Positions 1 to 8,756 of a stretch of 64,000 nt of DNA are shown piece after piece. Under the pieces are notes generated by a model. That model had not been told where the DNA came from and searched no databases. It saw nothing but the letters and a program-made list of their open reading frames with translations. Source of the stretch: Mycolicibacterium rhodesiae NBB3 (GTDB lineage Bacteria > Actinomycetota > Actinomycetes > Mycobacteriales > Mycobacteriaceae). Where the stretch lies: assembly GCF_000230895.2 (NCBI RefSeq), contig NC_016604.1:6138001-6202000 (forward strand), given 5' to 3'. The translations under genes were made by a program, and so were the position numbers. How positions within the stretch are numbered: position 1 is the stretch's first letter; the number at the start of each line of letters is the position of its first letter.

Positions 1-865
1 CCACCAGCGGCCCCGCATAGGCGTCCCCGACCATCGTCATCATGCCGACCCTCTCACGCTCGGCCGTCTCGAGTACCGCAACCGGGTCAAAACGCGTCTT
101 GTCGTAGAGGACGATCGGCAGTCCGTTGAGTAGGCCCGCGAAGGCCGTCCACATGCCCGCCGCATGCATCAGCGGAGACACGGCGAACCACGGTTGACCT
201 TCGAATCCGAGCTTGGCGTGGATCTCGTCGACGGATTCGTGGTCGGCGCCGTTCATGGACACCACGTAGGTGTCGCTCTGACGCCACATGACGCCCTTGG
301 GCCGCCCGGTGGTCCCACCCGTACAGACCATCATCACGTCGTCAGGCGATGGGGAGATCTCTTGATCCGTATCTCCCTGGGCCAGCGCGTCTTCCAGATC
401 GACGGCTCCGGGTAGTAGCGGTACCGAGCTGTCGTCGTCGACCGAGATCAAGAGGTCCGCTGAAGCGGGAGGTAGGACATCGGCGAACGTGGGTCCGAAT
501 GAGCGGTGGTAGATGACCGCCCGGGGCTTGAGATACTCGAGTAGCTCGGCCACTTCGCGGGGGGCGTAGTTGTAGTTGACGTTCACCGGAACGGTTCGGG
601 CCTTGAGCGAACCGATGACCATGTCGGGATAGAGGTCGTTGTGCATCAGCAGGGCGACACGGTCCTGTCCGCATTCCCAATTCGCCAGGTCGGCGCGCTC
701 GGTGTGCGCGCCCAATCCGTGCCCGGCCAGGTAGTTGGCCAGCCGGCGGGTCCGCTCCGCAGACTCGGAGAACGTGCTGCGGCGCGTACCGCAGACGGTC
801 ATGAGCCGGTCGGGAACGGCGTCGGCGATCGCGTCGAGCACCGCCCCGATGGTCCATTCGCCCAT
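1..865 (-). CDS. Acyl-CoA synthetase, FadD17/FadD19-like (partial)
   Basis: Reading from an ATG at 865 toward the left edge gives 288 codons without a stop; the C-terminus lies outside the window. The ATP/AMP-binding loop is at about residues 182-191 (TGGTTGRPKG), followed directly by VMWR. That TGGTTGxPKGVMW form is typical of mycobacterial FadD17/FadD19-type synthetases, which ATP-dependently load steroid side-chain or other branched acids onto CoA. The start lies 2 nt after the stop of the upstream amidohydrolase gene, so the two are translationally linked in one minus-strand operon with a crotonase. The adenylate-forming family is certain; the FadD19 relationship rests on motif style and N-terminal resemblance, and the substrate is inferred only. 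Confidence 0.88.
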   Translation of the reverse strand, partial: MGEWTIGAVLDAIADAVPDRLMTVCGTRRSTFSESAERTRRLANYLAGHGLGAHTERADLANWECGQDRVALLMHNDLYPDMVIGSLKARTVPVNVNYNYAPREVAELLEYLKPRAVIYHRSFGPTFADVLPPASADLLISVDDDSSVPLLPGAVDLEDALAQGDTDQEISPSPDDVMMVCTGGTTGRPKGVMWRQSDTYVVSMNGADHESVDEIHAKLGFEGQPWFAVSPLMHAAGMWTAFAGLLNGLPIVLYDKTRFDPVAVLETAERERVGMMTMVGDAYAGPLV

Positions 866-867
866 GA

Positions 868-2076
868 CTAGGCGGAAGCCTTCACGTTCGCGCCGAGCAG
901 CTCTAGTGCGTTGTCGCGCATGACCTTCCGGGTGTCCTCATAGCTGAACTCGGGGAACTGCGGGATGTCGGCGGTGAACGTCATCGGATCGGCCAGCCCC
1001 TCGCCGTGCGGCCAGTCGGAACCGAACAAAATCTTGTCGACGCCGATGGTGGCGGCGAGCAGCTTGACGTCGTCCTCGTAGTACGGGGCGATCCACACGT
1101 TGTTCTTGAGCTGCTCGACCGGATCCTCCTTGAAGTGATACGGCGCGGTGTTGGCGGCTTTCTTGAGCCGCTTGATCAAGCGGTAGACGAAATACGAGCC
1201 ATTCTCGATGCTGGCCACCTTCAGCTTCGGATGCCGGGTGAAGACCTGGTGCACGATCATCGAGGCCATCGAGTCGTGAATCGCGCGATCGTCGAGCAGC
1301 ACCTGATCCAGCGGATCCTTCTTGCCGAAGCCCTCGAAAGTGGCCTTTCCGCCCCACTGAGCCGCGATTGCGAGATAGCCGCTGTCGGACAGATGGAAGA
1401 TGACCGGGACGCCTGCCTCGGCGAGCCTGGCCCACACCGGGTCGTGCAAAGGGTCGCCCAGCGAACGCGGCTTGACCACCCCGGGTACGGGCGCGGGACG
1501 TACACATACGTTCTTGGCTCCGCGGCTGAGGACGAATTCGACCTCTTTCACGGCCTTGTCCGGATCGGCCAGCGAGATGATCGGCGCCGACAGGAAGCGG
1601 TGGTCGGGACGGTCGAAGCCCCAGTCCTCGTCCAGCCACAGGTTGAACGCGTGCACCGTGGCCATGGTCGCTTCGATGTCGTGCTTGAGGGCCTCCTCCA
1701 CACCGCACGCGAAAGTCGGCAGCATGAAGACGGTTTCGAGGTTCTGCTTGTCGAGGATCTTCACCCGCGCATCGCGGTTCTGGTACTCGGGATGGTCGGA
1801 CAGCCGGTCGACCTTCATCAACGATGCCGGGTCGACGCCATCGGGGATCTCACCGCGGAAAAGCAGGTCGAGGCAACCGGGTTCGATGATCGGGTCGAAG
1901 GTCGGGTTCGGGATGAAGTGGTTGACCACGCCGCCCATGACGGCGAAGGTGCGTTTGCCCTCGGTGAGCATCTGCACGCCGCGGCGCTTGAACTCCTTGG
2001 GCAGGTGGCGGGTGCACGAGTCGATCGTCTCGTAGTAGTGGTTGTCGACGTCGATGGCCATGTAGTCCAGGGTCAT
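868..2076 (-). CDS. Amidohydrolase-2 family metal-dependent hydrolase/decarboxylase
   Basis: A 402-residue protein of the amidohydrolase-2 superfamily (TIM-barrel metal enzymes that hydrolyse or decarboxylate C-C, C-N or C-O bonds). An N-terminal metal-site motif DVDNH lies at residues 9-13, and the C-terminal FGSDWPHGEG block at about 351-360 carries the metal Asp (353). The ATG at 2076 overlaps the stop of the upstream crotonase gene as ATGA, and an AGGACAGG ribosome site precedes it, so I do not use the longer in-frame extension into the crotonase. Amidohydrolase-2 genes are common in actinobacterial steroid and terpene gene sets; a second, different member is at 56234. The substrate is unknown. 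Confidence 0.9.
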   Translation of the reverse strand: MTLDYMAIDVDNHYYETIDSCTRHLPKEFKRRGVQMLTEGKRTFAVMGGVVNHFIPNPTFDPIIEPGCLDLLFRGEIPDGVDPASLMKVDRLSDHPEYQNRDARVKILDKQNLETVFMLPTFACGVEEALKHDIEATMATVHAFNLWLDEDWGFDRPDHRFLSAPIISLADPDKAVKEVEFVLSRGAKNVCVRPAPVPGVVKPRSLGDPLHDPVWARLAEAGVPVIFHLSDSGYLAIAAQWGGKATFEGFGKKDPLDQVLLDDRAIHDSMASMIVHQVFTRHPKLKVASIENGSYFVYRLIKRLKKAANTAPYHFKEDPVEQLKNNVWIAPYYEDDVKLLAATIGVDKILFGSDWPHGEGLADPMTFTADIPQFPEFSYEDTRKVMRDNALELLGANVKASA

Positions 2077-2930
2077 GGTTCCTGTCCTTTCAGACGCGGG
2101 AAGTTGGGCTGGCGCTTTTCGAAGAAGCTCGTGATGCCTTCGATGAAGTCGGGCCGCTGCATGGAGTCGTGCATCAGCTTCTCGGCGTCGTCGCTGGCGT
2201 CGAACACGTCGCGCATGGTGTCTGCGTACACCTGTTGTTTGATAACCGCCACCGAACTGGGCGCACAGTTGGCGGCGATGTCCTCGGCGTAGGCGATTGC
2301 CCGCGCCAGCAGCTCTTCCGGCGCCACCACCTCTTTGACCACGCCGAGTCGCTGCGCCTCGTCGGCGAGGAACACCCGGCCGGACAGCAGCAGGTCCAGG
2401 GCGACACCCTGGCCGACGATGCGCGGCAGGATCCAGGAGATGCCGTATTCCGCGATCAGTCCGCGGCGGGCGAACGACGTGGTGAACTTCGCGCCCTCGG
2501 CGGCGAACCGCACGTCGCACATCAGGGCCATCGTCATGCCCATCCCGGCGCACGCGCCGTTGATCGCTGCGATGACGGGTTTGCGCATCGTCGTCGTGAA
2601 GTGCGGATGGCGGGCGCCGACGAGCTTTCCGACGTCGGTGTCCGCCGCGGCATCGACGGTGGCGGCGCTGATCGACGTGAGGTCACCCATGTCCGCGCCC
2701 GCACAGAACGCGCGGCCCTTGCCGGTCACCACGATCGCGCGGACATCGAGGTCGGCTTCGGCGTCGTCGAGGCGTCGATAGAACGTGGTGGCCAGGCCCC
2801 CTCCCCAACCGTTCATCCGGTCGGGGCGGTTGAGCGTCAGGACCGCGACCCCGGTATCGAGGACCTCATAGAGCACCGGGTCGTCCTGGCCGGAGGCAAC
2901 GGGCTCGGCGACGCGATCTCCAACGCTCAC
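2073..2930 (-). CDS. Enoyl-CoA hydratase/isomerase (crotonase) family
   Basis: A 285-residue crotonase with the usual oxyanion-hole blocks AFCAGADMGDL (about 74-84) and NGACAGMGMTMAL (about 124-136), and a Glu at 161 (GLIAEYG) in the active-site loop region. Members hydrate or isomerise enoyl-CoAs, or carry out retro-Claisen or hydrolytic steps on acyl-CoAs. The start is a GTG at 2930; the stop overlaps the ATG of the amidohydrolase gene by 4 nt. An 87-nt gap separates it from the DapA-like gene upstream and holds a perfect palindrome at 2965-2976, so it may also have its own promoter. The exact reaction is not predictable. Confidence 0.92.
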   Translation of the reverse strand: MSVGDRVAEPVASGQDDPVLYEVLDTGVAVLTLNRPDRMNGWGGGLATTFYRRLDDAEADLDVRAIVVTGKGRAFCAGADMGDLTSISAATVDAAADTDVGKLVGARHPHFTTTMRKPVIAAINGACAGMGMTMALMCDVRFAAEGAKFTTSFARRGLIAEYGISWILPRIVGQGVALDLLLSGRVFLADEAQRLGVVKEVVAPEELLARAIAYAEDIAANCAPSSVAVIKQQVYADTMRDVFDASDDAEKLMHDSMQRPDFIEGITSFFEKRQPNFPRLKGQEP

Positions 2931-2964
2931 CCGTCAGCCCTCCTCAGGGGGTGTCGAACTGCAT

Positions 2965-2976
2965 GTATGCGCATAC
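2965..2976. promoter_or_regulatory. Perfect 12-bp palindrome upstream of crotonase gene
   Basis: GTATGCGCATAC is fully self-complementary. It lies in an AT-richer patch (CATACTGTACACC) between the DapA-like stop and the crotonase GTG, about 35-46 nt upstream of that start. It could be an operator for an internal promoter of the minus-strand operon. No regulator can be assigned. Confidence 0.35.
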
Positions 2977-3017
2977 TGTACACCTATCGGTAACGCCATC
3001 TACAACCGTCCCGCGAG

Positions 3018-4025
3018 TCACCCGCCGACCAGACCAAACCGCCGATACGCAGCGTCGATCTGGGCTTTGGCCACCTTCGGCAGCTCGGCCTGAGGCGGTC
3101 GTGAATGGGGGTATGACCCGATCGGCAGACCAAGCACGGACGCCGCGTATTTGAACGCGCCTCCCCAGTGGGTGAAGTAGTCGGGCCGGCCGGGATAGCA
3201 CGTGAACCACGAGCGCATGTCGACGCCGAACTGGTCCATGCCGGACTTCGCGGCGTAGTCGATCGCGTCGGACAGCTGGTCGCTCCACACCAGCGCCCAG
3301 TACTCGGAGAGCACGGGATGCTGCGGTGTCTCGTATAGATATCCGGCCGTTCCCAACTGTGCCGGCCCGACAATCCCGGCACGCAGCCACCCGGCGCGGT
3401 AAACCGTCGTATCGCATTCCCAGATCGCCAGTCCGGGGGCCAGGTCGTGGAGCAGCCGGCTGGCCGCAGGCCGGAAGGCGCCTTCCTTCGTGGCGCACAC
3501 GGCGGGAATCTCTTCGTAGATCCGCGCGCTCTCCGCGGGTGTGAGCACATATCCCGACGATGGTGAGTTGAACATGCCGAGCGCGATATCGCTGCGGTCG
3601 GCGACGTATCGGAAAAAGTTCAGCACGCCTTCACCGCCGTGCGCCTCCATCATCGGTGTCTGGATGTACACGATGTCGGCGCCCGCATGCTGGGCGTGCA
3701 GCGTCAGCTCCAGACAGTCCTTCGCCGACGTCGCCGCGGTGCAGGCCTGCACTACCACGTCGGGGTCGGCTGCCCTGCCCTCGTCGATCGCAGCCTCCAG
3801 CAACCGCTTTCGCTCGTCCATCGTCAACGACCAAAACTCCGCGATGCCGCTGGTGCACCAGAGCATCGGGTGACCTAGCTCGCCGACGCAGTAGCGCACC
3901 AGCGTTCGGTAGGCGTCCCAGTCGATGTCGTCGCCGTCGTCACCGCAGAACGGCGTGTACAGGGAGTTTCCGATGCCCCGCAGATTGCTCCGGGCCCAGT
4001 CCCGCGCGTCTTTGGCCGTCGCCAC
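3018..4025 (-). CDS. DapA/N-acetylneuraminate lyase-fold aldolase-like protein
   Basis: A 335-residue TIM-barrel protein of the dihydrodipicolinate synthase/NAL superfamily, which forms a Schiff base between a Lys and a 2-oxoacid. The Lys is present at 180 (CATKEG), and CTSGIAEFWSLTMDER (about 57-72) matches the GTTGE-type substrate loop. The usual active-site Tyr of the YNxP motif is Phe (FNSP, about 152-155), so this is not a housekeeping DapA. It sits among acyl-CoA enzymes, suggesting an aldolase or hydratase-aldolase step in a catabolic pathway. The GTG start at 4025 has a strong AGGAGG site 5 nt upstream. It follows a crotonase by 76 nt. Confidence 0.85.
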   Translation of the reverse strand: MATAKDARDWARSNLRGIGNSLYTPFCGDDGDDIDWDAYRTLVRYCVGELGHPMLWCTSGIAEFWSLTMDERKRLLEAAIDEGRAADPDVVVQACTAATSAKDCLELTLHAQHAGADIVYIQTPMMEAHGGEGVLNFFRYVADRSDIALGMFNSPSSGYVLTPAESARIYEEIPAVCATKEGAFRPAASRLLHDLAPGLAIWECDTTVYRAGWLRAGIVGPAQLGTAGYLYETPQHPVLSEYWALVWSDQLSDAIDYAAKSGMDQFGVDMRSWFTCYPGRPDYFTHWGGAFKYAASVLGLPIGSYPHSRPPQAELPKVAKAQIDAAYRRFGLVGG

Positions 4026-4101
4026 CGCTGCCTCCTGTAGGTGAAGTCAGTTTCGCCGATGAACGAGAACTGCGGGAAAGAAACCTATTTCGTTATGACA
4101 G

Positions 4102-4863
4102 TCAGGTTCCGGTCCACTTCGGCGCGCGCTTCTCCGCGAACGCGATCGCACCTTCCTTGGCGTCATTCGACGAGAAGATCGGAATGATGTACTCCAGTTG
4201 CTTTTTCCACATCTCGTCTTCGCTCCAGTCGGCGGACTTGACGAGAATCTCCTTGGTGGTCGCCACGGCGAGCGGACCGTTGGCCGTGATGCGTTCGGCC
4301 AATTCGATTGCGCCGTCGAGCGCTTCGCCGGGCTCGGTGAGTACGTTGACGAATCCCCACGCCTCACCCTGCTCGGCGGTGAAGCTCTCGCCGGTGAGCG
4401 CCAATTCGAGGGCCTTCTGGTACGGAATCCGCTTCTGCAGACGGAGCAACCCGCCACCCGCGGCGACCAGACCGCGCTTCACCTCGGGGATGCCGAATTT
4501 CGCCGACCGCGATGCCACCACCAGATCCGTCGCCAGCACGACTTCGGTGCCACCGGCGAGCGCATAGCCCTCGACGGCCGCGATCAACGGTTTTCTCGGA
4601 GGCCGTTCGGTGAAACCGATGCCGCGACCGGGAATCGCGACCATCTCACCCGCGGCGAAAGCCTTGAGGTCCATGCCGGCACAGAAATTGCCGCCGGCCC
4701 CGGTGAGCACCGCCGCCGACAGGTCCTTGTCCTCGTCGAGTTCGTCCACCGCGTCGGCCAACCCCTGGCTGACTGCAAGATTCACCGCGTTTCGCGATTC
4801 CGGCCGATTGATCGTGATGACGAGTACGCGCCCCCGGCGCTCCGTCAGGATTTCCTCCGACAC
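4102..4863 (-). CDS. Enoyl-CoA hydratase/isomerase (crotonase) family
   Basis: A 253-residue crotonase with oxyanion-hole segments NFCAGMDLKAF (59-69) and GYALAGGTEV (99-108), and the PE of FGIPEVKRG near 126-127. It is the promoter-proximal gene of the minus-strand operon that runs to the left edge, divergent from a TetR gene. I chose the GTG at 4863 (AAAGGCGAAG just upstream) over a longer reading that would run through the divergent promoter and lacks family homology. Its general role is a hydratase or isomerase step on an enoyl-CoA. Confidence 0.92.
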   Translation of the reverse strand: MSEEILTERRGRVLVITINRPESRNAVNLAVSQGLADAVDELDEDKDLSAAVLTGAGGNFCAGMDLKAFAAGEMVAIPGRGIGFTERPPRKPLIAAVEGYALAGGTEVVLATDLVVASRSAKFGIPEVKRGLVAAGGGLLRLQKRIPYQKALELALTGESFTAEQGEAWGFVNVLTEPGEALDGAIELAERITANGPLAVATTKEILVKSADWSEDEMWKKQLEYIIPIFSSNDAKEGAIAFAEKRAPKWTGT

Positions 4864-4894
4864 ACTTCGCCTTTCGCTTCTCTTGCTAGAAACA

Positions 4895-4916
4895 CTTACT
4901 ATAGGGCTTACAGTAG
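4895..4916. promoter_or_regulatory. Probable TetR operator in divergent promoter
   Basis: Two near-identical decamers, CTTACTATAG (4895) and CTTACAGTAG (4907), lie 12 bp apart. The same stretch also reads as an inverted repeat ACTaTA-N5-TAcAGT at 4898-4914. It lies between the divergent crotonase and TetR starts, the usual place for a TetR autoregulatory operator. Confidence 0.5.
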
Positions 4917-5034
4917 AGAAGCGAAATGGTGGGCACGGCACCGACGGAACGGCGACACACCTGCGTAGATGCAGATCAGAGCCGAATTGCCGGTACATTC
5001 AGTGCACCAATCGATTGTGATGGAGGTGCCGAGG

Positions 5035-5772
5035 GTGGCAAGGCAGGCGACCGCCGAAAAGCGTCCACGGCGCGAGCGCGGGTCGATCAATCCCGACGAC
5101 ATCATCAAGGGTGCGTTCGAACTCGCCGAAGAGGTGGGCATCGACAACCTGTCGATGCCGCTGCTCGGCAAGCACCTCGGGGTCGGGGTGACGAGCATCT
5201 ACTGGTACTTCCGCAAGAAGGATGACCTGCTCAATGCGATGACCGATCGCGCACTGCGCCAGTACGTTTTCGCCACGCCGTACGTCGAGGCCAAGGACTG
5301 GCGCGAGACGCTGCGCAATCACGCTCGGTCGATGCGAAAGACGTTCCTGGGTAACCCGATTCTGTGCGACCTGATTCTCATCCGGTCGGCCTTGAGTCCA
5401 CGCACCGCCCGCCTCGGCGTGCAGGAGGTGGAAAAGGCGATCGCCAGCCTGACGGAGGCCGGCCTGACGGCCGATGACGCCTTCGACACGTATTCCGCGG
5501 TGTCGGTGCACGTTCGCGGTTCGGTCGTGCTGCAACGCTTACGCGAGAAGAACCGCGCAACTGCCGAGGGGCCCAGCGACATCGACGAGGCGATGGCGAT
5601 CGACAGCGATTCGACCCCGTTGCTTGCGTTGGTCACCGAGAAGGGCCATCACCTCGGCGCGGCCGACGACAACAACTTCGAGTTCGGTCTGGAGTGCATC
5701 CTCGACCACGCGGGCCGACTGATCGACGAAGCCAAGAGCACCCCGGCCAAGAAGTCCGCGCGCAAACGCTAG
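5035..5772 (+). CDS. TetR family transcriptional regulator
   Basis: A regulator of about 245 residues with an N-terminal TetR helix-turn-helix: LSMPLLGKHLGVGVTSIYWY reads as helix-turn-helix, and WYFRKKDDLL is the usual motif end. A Lys/Arg-rich tail closes the protein. The GTG at 5035 is preferred because GGAGGT lies 7 nt upstream; in-frame ATGs at 5020 and 4969 are alternatives. It is divergent from the crotonase/DapA-like/amidohydrolase/FadD operon, so it most likely controls that operon through the repeats at 4895-4916. Its ligand is likely an acyl-CoA or pathway intermediate (inference). It ends at a long palindrome shared with the convergent thiolase gene. Confidence 0.9.
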   Translation: MARQATAEKRPRRERGSINPDDIIKGAFELAEEVGIDNLSMPLLGKHLGVGVTSIYWYFRKKDDLLNAMTDRALRQYVFATPYVEAKDWRETLRNHARSMRKTFLGNPILCDLILIRSALSPRTARLGVQEVEKAIASLTEAGLTADDAFDTYSAVSVHVRGSVVLQRLREKNRATAEGPSDIDEAMAIDSDSTPLLALVTEKGHHLGAADDNNFEFGLECILDHAGRLIDEAKSTPAKKSARKR

Positions 5773-5838
5773 TCAGCGATTTCGGTGCGCGTACGGTCGC
5801 TCAGCGATCGCGAGCGCACCGAAATCGCATAGGTGACT
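5771..5838. repeat. Dispersed palindromic repeat/terminator, copy 1
   Basis: A perfect 15-bp stem GCGATTTCGGTGCGC (5776-5790) pairs with GCGCACCGAAATCGC (5814-5828) around a 23-nt loop. A further AGTCA/TGACT pair sits outside. It lies between the convergent TetR and thiolase stops and probably acts as a bidirectional terminator. A second copy with the same arms and the same GCTCAGCGA loop segment lies at 32238-32290. Confidence 0.75.
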
Positions 5839-7012
5839 AAACTTCGACGACGACCGCGCCGCCCTGGCCACCACCAGCGCACATCGCAGCCACACCGATG
5901 CCGCCGCCACGACGTCGAAGTTCGTACACCAACGTCGTCACCATGCGCGCACCCGAAGCGGCAATGGGATGGCCGAGGCTGCAACCACTTCCGGAGAAGT
6001 TCACCAGTTCCTCGTCGATGCCGTACTCGCGGCAGGCCGCGATCGGCACCGATGCGAACGCCTCGTTGATCTCCCACAGCGCGACGTCCGACGGCCGCAA
6101 GCCGGCGCGATCGAGCACCTTGCCAATCACCTTCACCGCGCCAAGACCGCAGTCACGGGCCGGGACACCCGCTGCGCCCCAAGCCTTTACAGTCGCCATG
6201 ACGGGAAGCTTGTTGGCCTCGGCGTAGCCACTCGCGACGAGCGCCACACCAGCGGCGGCGTCGTTGGTGCCGCTGCTGTTGCCCGCGGTGATCGAGAAGC
6301 CCTCGATCTCCGGATGCAGCACCTTGAGCCCGGCGAGCTTCTCGACGGTGGTGTCGCGGCGGGGATGCTCGTCGACACTGAAGTCCACGACCGAACCGTC
6401 GAACTGCTGGATCTTCATCGGGATGATCTCGTCACTGAACTTGCCCGCATCCTGTGCCGCGACAGCCCGATGATGTGACCGTGCCGCCCACGCGTCCATC
6501 TCCTCGCGGGAGATACCCGCCGACTGCGCGGTGTTCCAGCCGACGGTGATCGACATGTCCTTGGCCGGTGCGTCGGGGGTCTCGACGTGGGTCGGCGGCA
6601 TCCACCGCTCCTCGAACTTCAACTCGGGGCCGGGGATGCGCCAGTTCGTCAGCGGCGTCATCGACAGCGATTGCACACCGCCTGCGATCAGAACCCGCTC
6701 CATGCCCGAGCCGATCTGCGCGGCCGCGTTTCCGATCGCGGTCAGGCTGCCGGCGCAGTGCCGGTTCACCGACTGACCCGGAACGTGATGCAGCCCGGTC
6801 GCGTCAGCGGCGTAGCGCGCCAGATCTCCGCCGCCGTAGTGCGATTCGGCGAAGATGATGTCGTCGATGTCGGCGGGGTCCACACCGGACCGGCGGACCA
6901 CCTCGGGCAGCACGGTGGTGATCAGTGTCTCGGGCGGGGTGTTGACCAGCGTCCCCTTGAAGGAACGGCCGATTGCCGTCCTGGCTGCACCGACGATGAC
7001 GGGTGTGGACAT
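5837..7012 (-). CDS. Thiolase (acetyl-CoA acetyltransferase, FadA-type)
   Basis: A full-length 391-residue degradative-type thiolase that cleaves 3-oxoacyl-CoA with CoA. The nucleophilic Cys is at 86 (NRHCAGSL). The NEAFAS motif, GCSLGHPIAASG with the catalytic His, and the C-terminal Cys block MCAGGGQGG are all present. It starts with ATG, 78 nt after the crotonase gene at 7091-7978, as the last gene of the minus-strand operon beginning at 9409. Its stop runs into the palindrome shared with the convergent TetR gene. Confidence 0.95.
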   Translation of the reverse strand: MSTPVIVGAARTAIGRSFKGTLVNTPPETLITTVLPEVVRRSGVDPADIDDIIFAESHYGGGDLARYAADATGLHHVPGQSVNRHCAGSLTAIGNAAAQIGSGMERVLIAGGVQSLSMTPLTNWRIPGPELKFEERWMPPTHVETPDAPAKDMSITVGWNTAQSAGISREEMDAWAARSHHRAVAAQDAGKFSDEIIPMKIQQFDGSVVDFSVDEHPRRDTTVEKLAGLKVLHPEIEGFSITAGNSSGTNDAAAGVALVASGYAEANKLPVMATVKAWGAAGVPARDCGLGAVKVIGKVLDRAGLRPSDVALWEINEAFASVPIAACREYGIDEELVNFSGSGCSLGHPIAASGARMVTTLVYELRRRGGGIGVAAMCAGGGQGGAVVVEV

Positions 7013-7090
7013 GTTTTCAACCTCGGGTTTCGGCTTGGGTGACTTTACAAAAGTAGCAGAGAGTGTTGCTTTCCCAGTAGGTGAGGGTGC

Positions 7091-7978
7091 TCACTCCGGC
7101 TCGGGCACGTGGAAGTGCTCGTCGCGCAGCCGGAACGCCTCCTTGGTGCCGTGCTGCGCACGGGTCTTGACGAAGTTGAACTCACCGGGCGCGAACTGCA
7201 GGTTTGTCCCGTAGGCGTGGAACAGATAGCTGGCCACCTCTTCTCCTTGATAGGCCTGGCTCTGCTCGACGAGGCGGAACGCTTCCTTGGCGATGACGAC
7301 GCCATCGGCGGGCATCTTCGCGGCCTTCTCCGCCCAGTACCTGGCCCTGGCGGTGACCGAACCGGGGTCGCAGGTCTCGGTGAACACTCCTAGGTGCTCG
7401 ACCGCGCCTGCCTCGATGATGTCGCCGGTGAGCAGGAGCCGGCGCGCCAGCACCGGACCGAGGCGATGGAAGAACATGTGCAGGCTGCCCAGCGCGGGAC
7501 CGAGGAAGCGGGTGGCCGGCATGCCGATCTTGGTGTTGCGCCCGATCACAGAGATGTCGGTCATCAACGCGATCTCGAAACCGCCGCCGAGCGCGTACCC
7601 GCTGATCTCCCCCACCGTGACCTTCGGGAAGCCCATCAAATTGTGATAGAAGCCGAACGACTTGCGGTCGACCGTCAGACGACGTCGTTGGCTCGGGCGA
7701 CGCTTGGCCTTGGGCGCTCTTTTTTCCGAACCCGAAGTATCGCCATACCAGCCGTAGGCGTTGTTCATATCGGCCCCGGTGCTGAACACACCCTCGGCGC
7801 CGCGCAGCAGCACGACTGTCAGATCGTCGTCCTCGGCAACCTGGTCGAGGTAGCGTCCGACGGTCTCGCGCATCGCCGCGTCATAGGAGTTGCGTTGACT
7901 CGGGTTGTTGATCGTGATCGTCGCGATGCGTTTCTCCCGGTCGGCATCGAACAGTACCCGCTCATCGGTGGTGGTCAT
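7091..7978 (-). CDS. Crotonase-family protein with basic insertion
   Basis: A 295-residue crotonase-fold protein. VFSTGADMNNAYG (about 64-76) and SGYALGGGFEIAL (126-138) form the oxyanion hole. It departs from ordinary hydratases in two ways: a Lys/Arg-rich insertion at about 85-100, and PA instead of PE in the IGMPATRFLG loop (about 151-160). It may therefore not be a simple hydratase. It lies 10 nt after the GntR gene and 78 nt before the thiolase, in one operon. The family is secure; the reaction is open. Confidence 0.88.
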   Translation of the reverse strand: MTTTDERVLFDADREKRIATITINNPSQRNSYDAAMRETVGRYLDQVAEDDDLTVVLLRGAEGVFSTGADMNNAYGWYGDTSGSEKRAPKAKRRPSQRRRLTVDRKSFGFYHNLMGFPKVTVGEISGYALGGGFEIALMTDISVIGRNTKIGMPATRFLGPALGSLHMFFHRLGPVLARRLLLTGDIIEAGAVEHLGVFTETCDPGSVTARARYWAEKAAKMPADGVVIAKEAFRLVEQSQAYQGEEVASYLFHAYGTNLQFAPGEFNFVKTRAQHGTKEAFRLRDEHFHVPEPE

Positions 7979-7988
7979 CGGTAGTCCT

Positions 7989-8756
7989 TCACTCGATATT
8001 CGAAATCAGTTTGGCCTCAATGGTTTTGTCGGCTCCGACCGCGAGCGTATTGCGCCGTGCGACGGATAGATGGTCCTGTGCCAGCTTCACCGCGCGCGCC
8101 TCGTTGCCGTCACGGATGGCGTCGACAAGGCGCTGATGGTCGCGAAGCGCGGCCCGCATGGTCTTCTGCTCCATCGGATCGCCCTCGTCACTCCACACCG
8201 AGGATTCATGGGCCGACCAGATCAGCTCCAGCGAGCCGATGAGCAGAATCATCGGCTCGTTGCCACATCGCGACACGACGGCCTCGTGAAAGCGTCGCGC
8301 ATTCGGCACATATCTCGCCAGGTTGTCGAATTGCTCTGTCTGCGTCTTGATCTCCGCTTCGAGGTAGGGAACGACCTCGGTCATCCGGTCTTCACGGGCG
8401 GCGCACATGCCTGCACAGATCGGCTCGAGATGGATCAGTGCACCGCTGACGTCCGCAGGCTTCGCCGATCGCGACTGCAACACCATGCTGATCATGTGCG
8501 CGGTGCGCTCCGCCGACGGCGGGTGCACCACCGCCCCACCCATGTTTCCGCGCCGCACGGAGATCAGGCCATCGGTCTCGAGAATGTGGATGGCCTCGCG
8601 CAGCGCAGGCGGGCTGACGCCGAACTCGGCGAGCAGCACGTCCTGCGAGGGCAGTACGTCGCCTTCGGCGATGCGTCCGGACAGAATGTCATTGCGCAGC
8701 CGTGACGCGACGATCTCGGCAACCCGTGGCTGACGGATCCGCTGCACGCTGGTCAT
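7989..8756 (-). CDS. GntR regulator, FadR/FCD subfamily
   Basis: A 255-residue regulator with an N-terminal winged helix (about 8-75; SQDVLLAEFGVSPPALREAI is the recognition region) and an all-helical FCD ligand domain (about 90-240). FCD regulators bind acyl-CoAs, carboxylates or similar metabolites. The ATG overlaps the stop of the hot-dog gene as ATGA, so it is the second gene of the operon it presumably controls. The palindrome at 9454-9475 contains TTGTACAA, close to the TnGT-N-ACnA pattern of FadR-type operators, and is its likely binding site. Confidence 0.93.
   Translation of the reverse strand: MTSVQRIRQPRVAEIVASRLRNDILSGRIAEGDVLPSQDVLLAEFGVSPPALREAIHILETDGLISVRRGNMGGAVVHPPSAERTAHMISMVLQSRSAKPADVSGALIHLEPICAGMCAAREDRMTEVVPYLEAEIKTQTEQFDNLARYVPNARRFHEAVVSRCGNEPMILLIGSLELIWSAHESSVWSDEGDPMEQKTMRAALRDHQRLVDAIRDGNEARAVKLAQDHLSVARRNTLAVGADKTIEAKLISNIE

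Noticed and set aside
1006..2292. Long plus-strand reading frame of over 400 codons opposite the amidohydrolase and crotonase genes
   Set aside because: It is the antisense shadow of two well-supported genes in high-GC DNA, with Val/Asp/His-rich composition and no family motif. The same holds for long antisense frames at 11847-13145, 16834-18315, 21489-22853 and 57961-59835.
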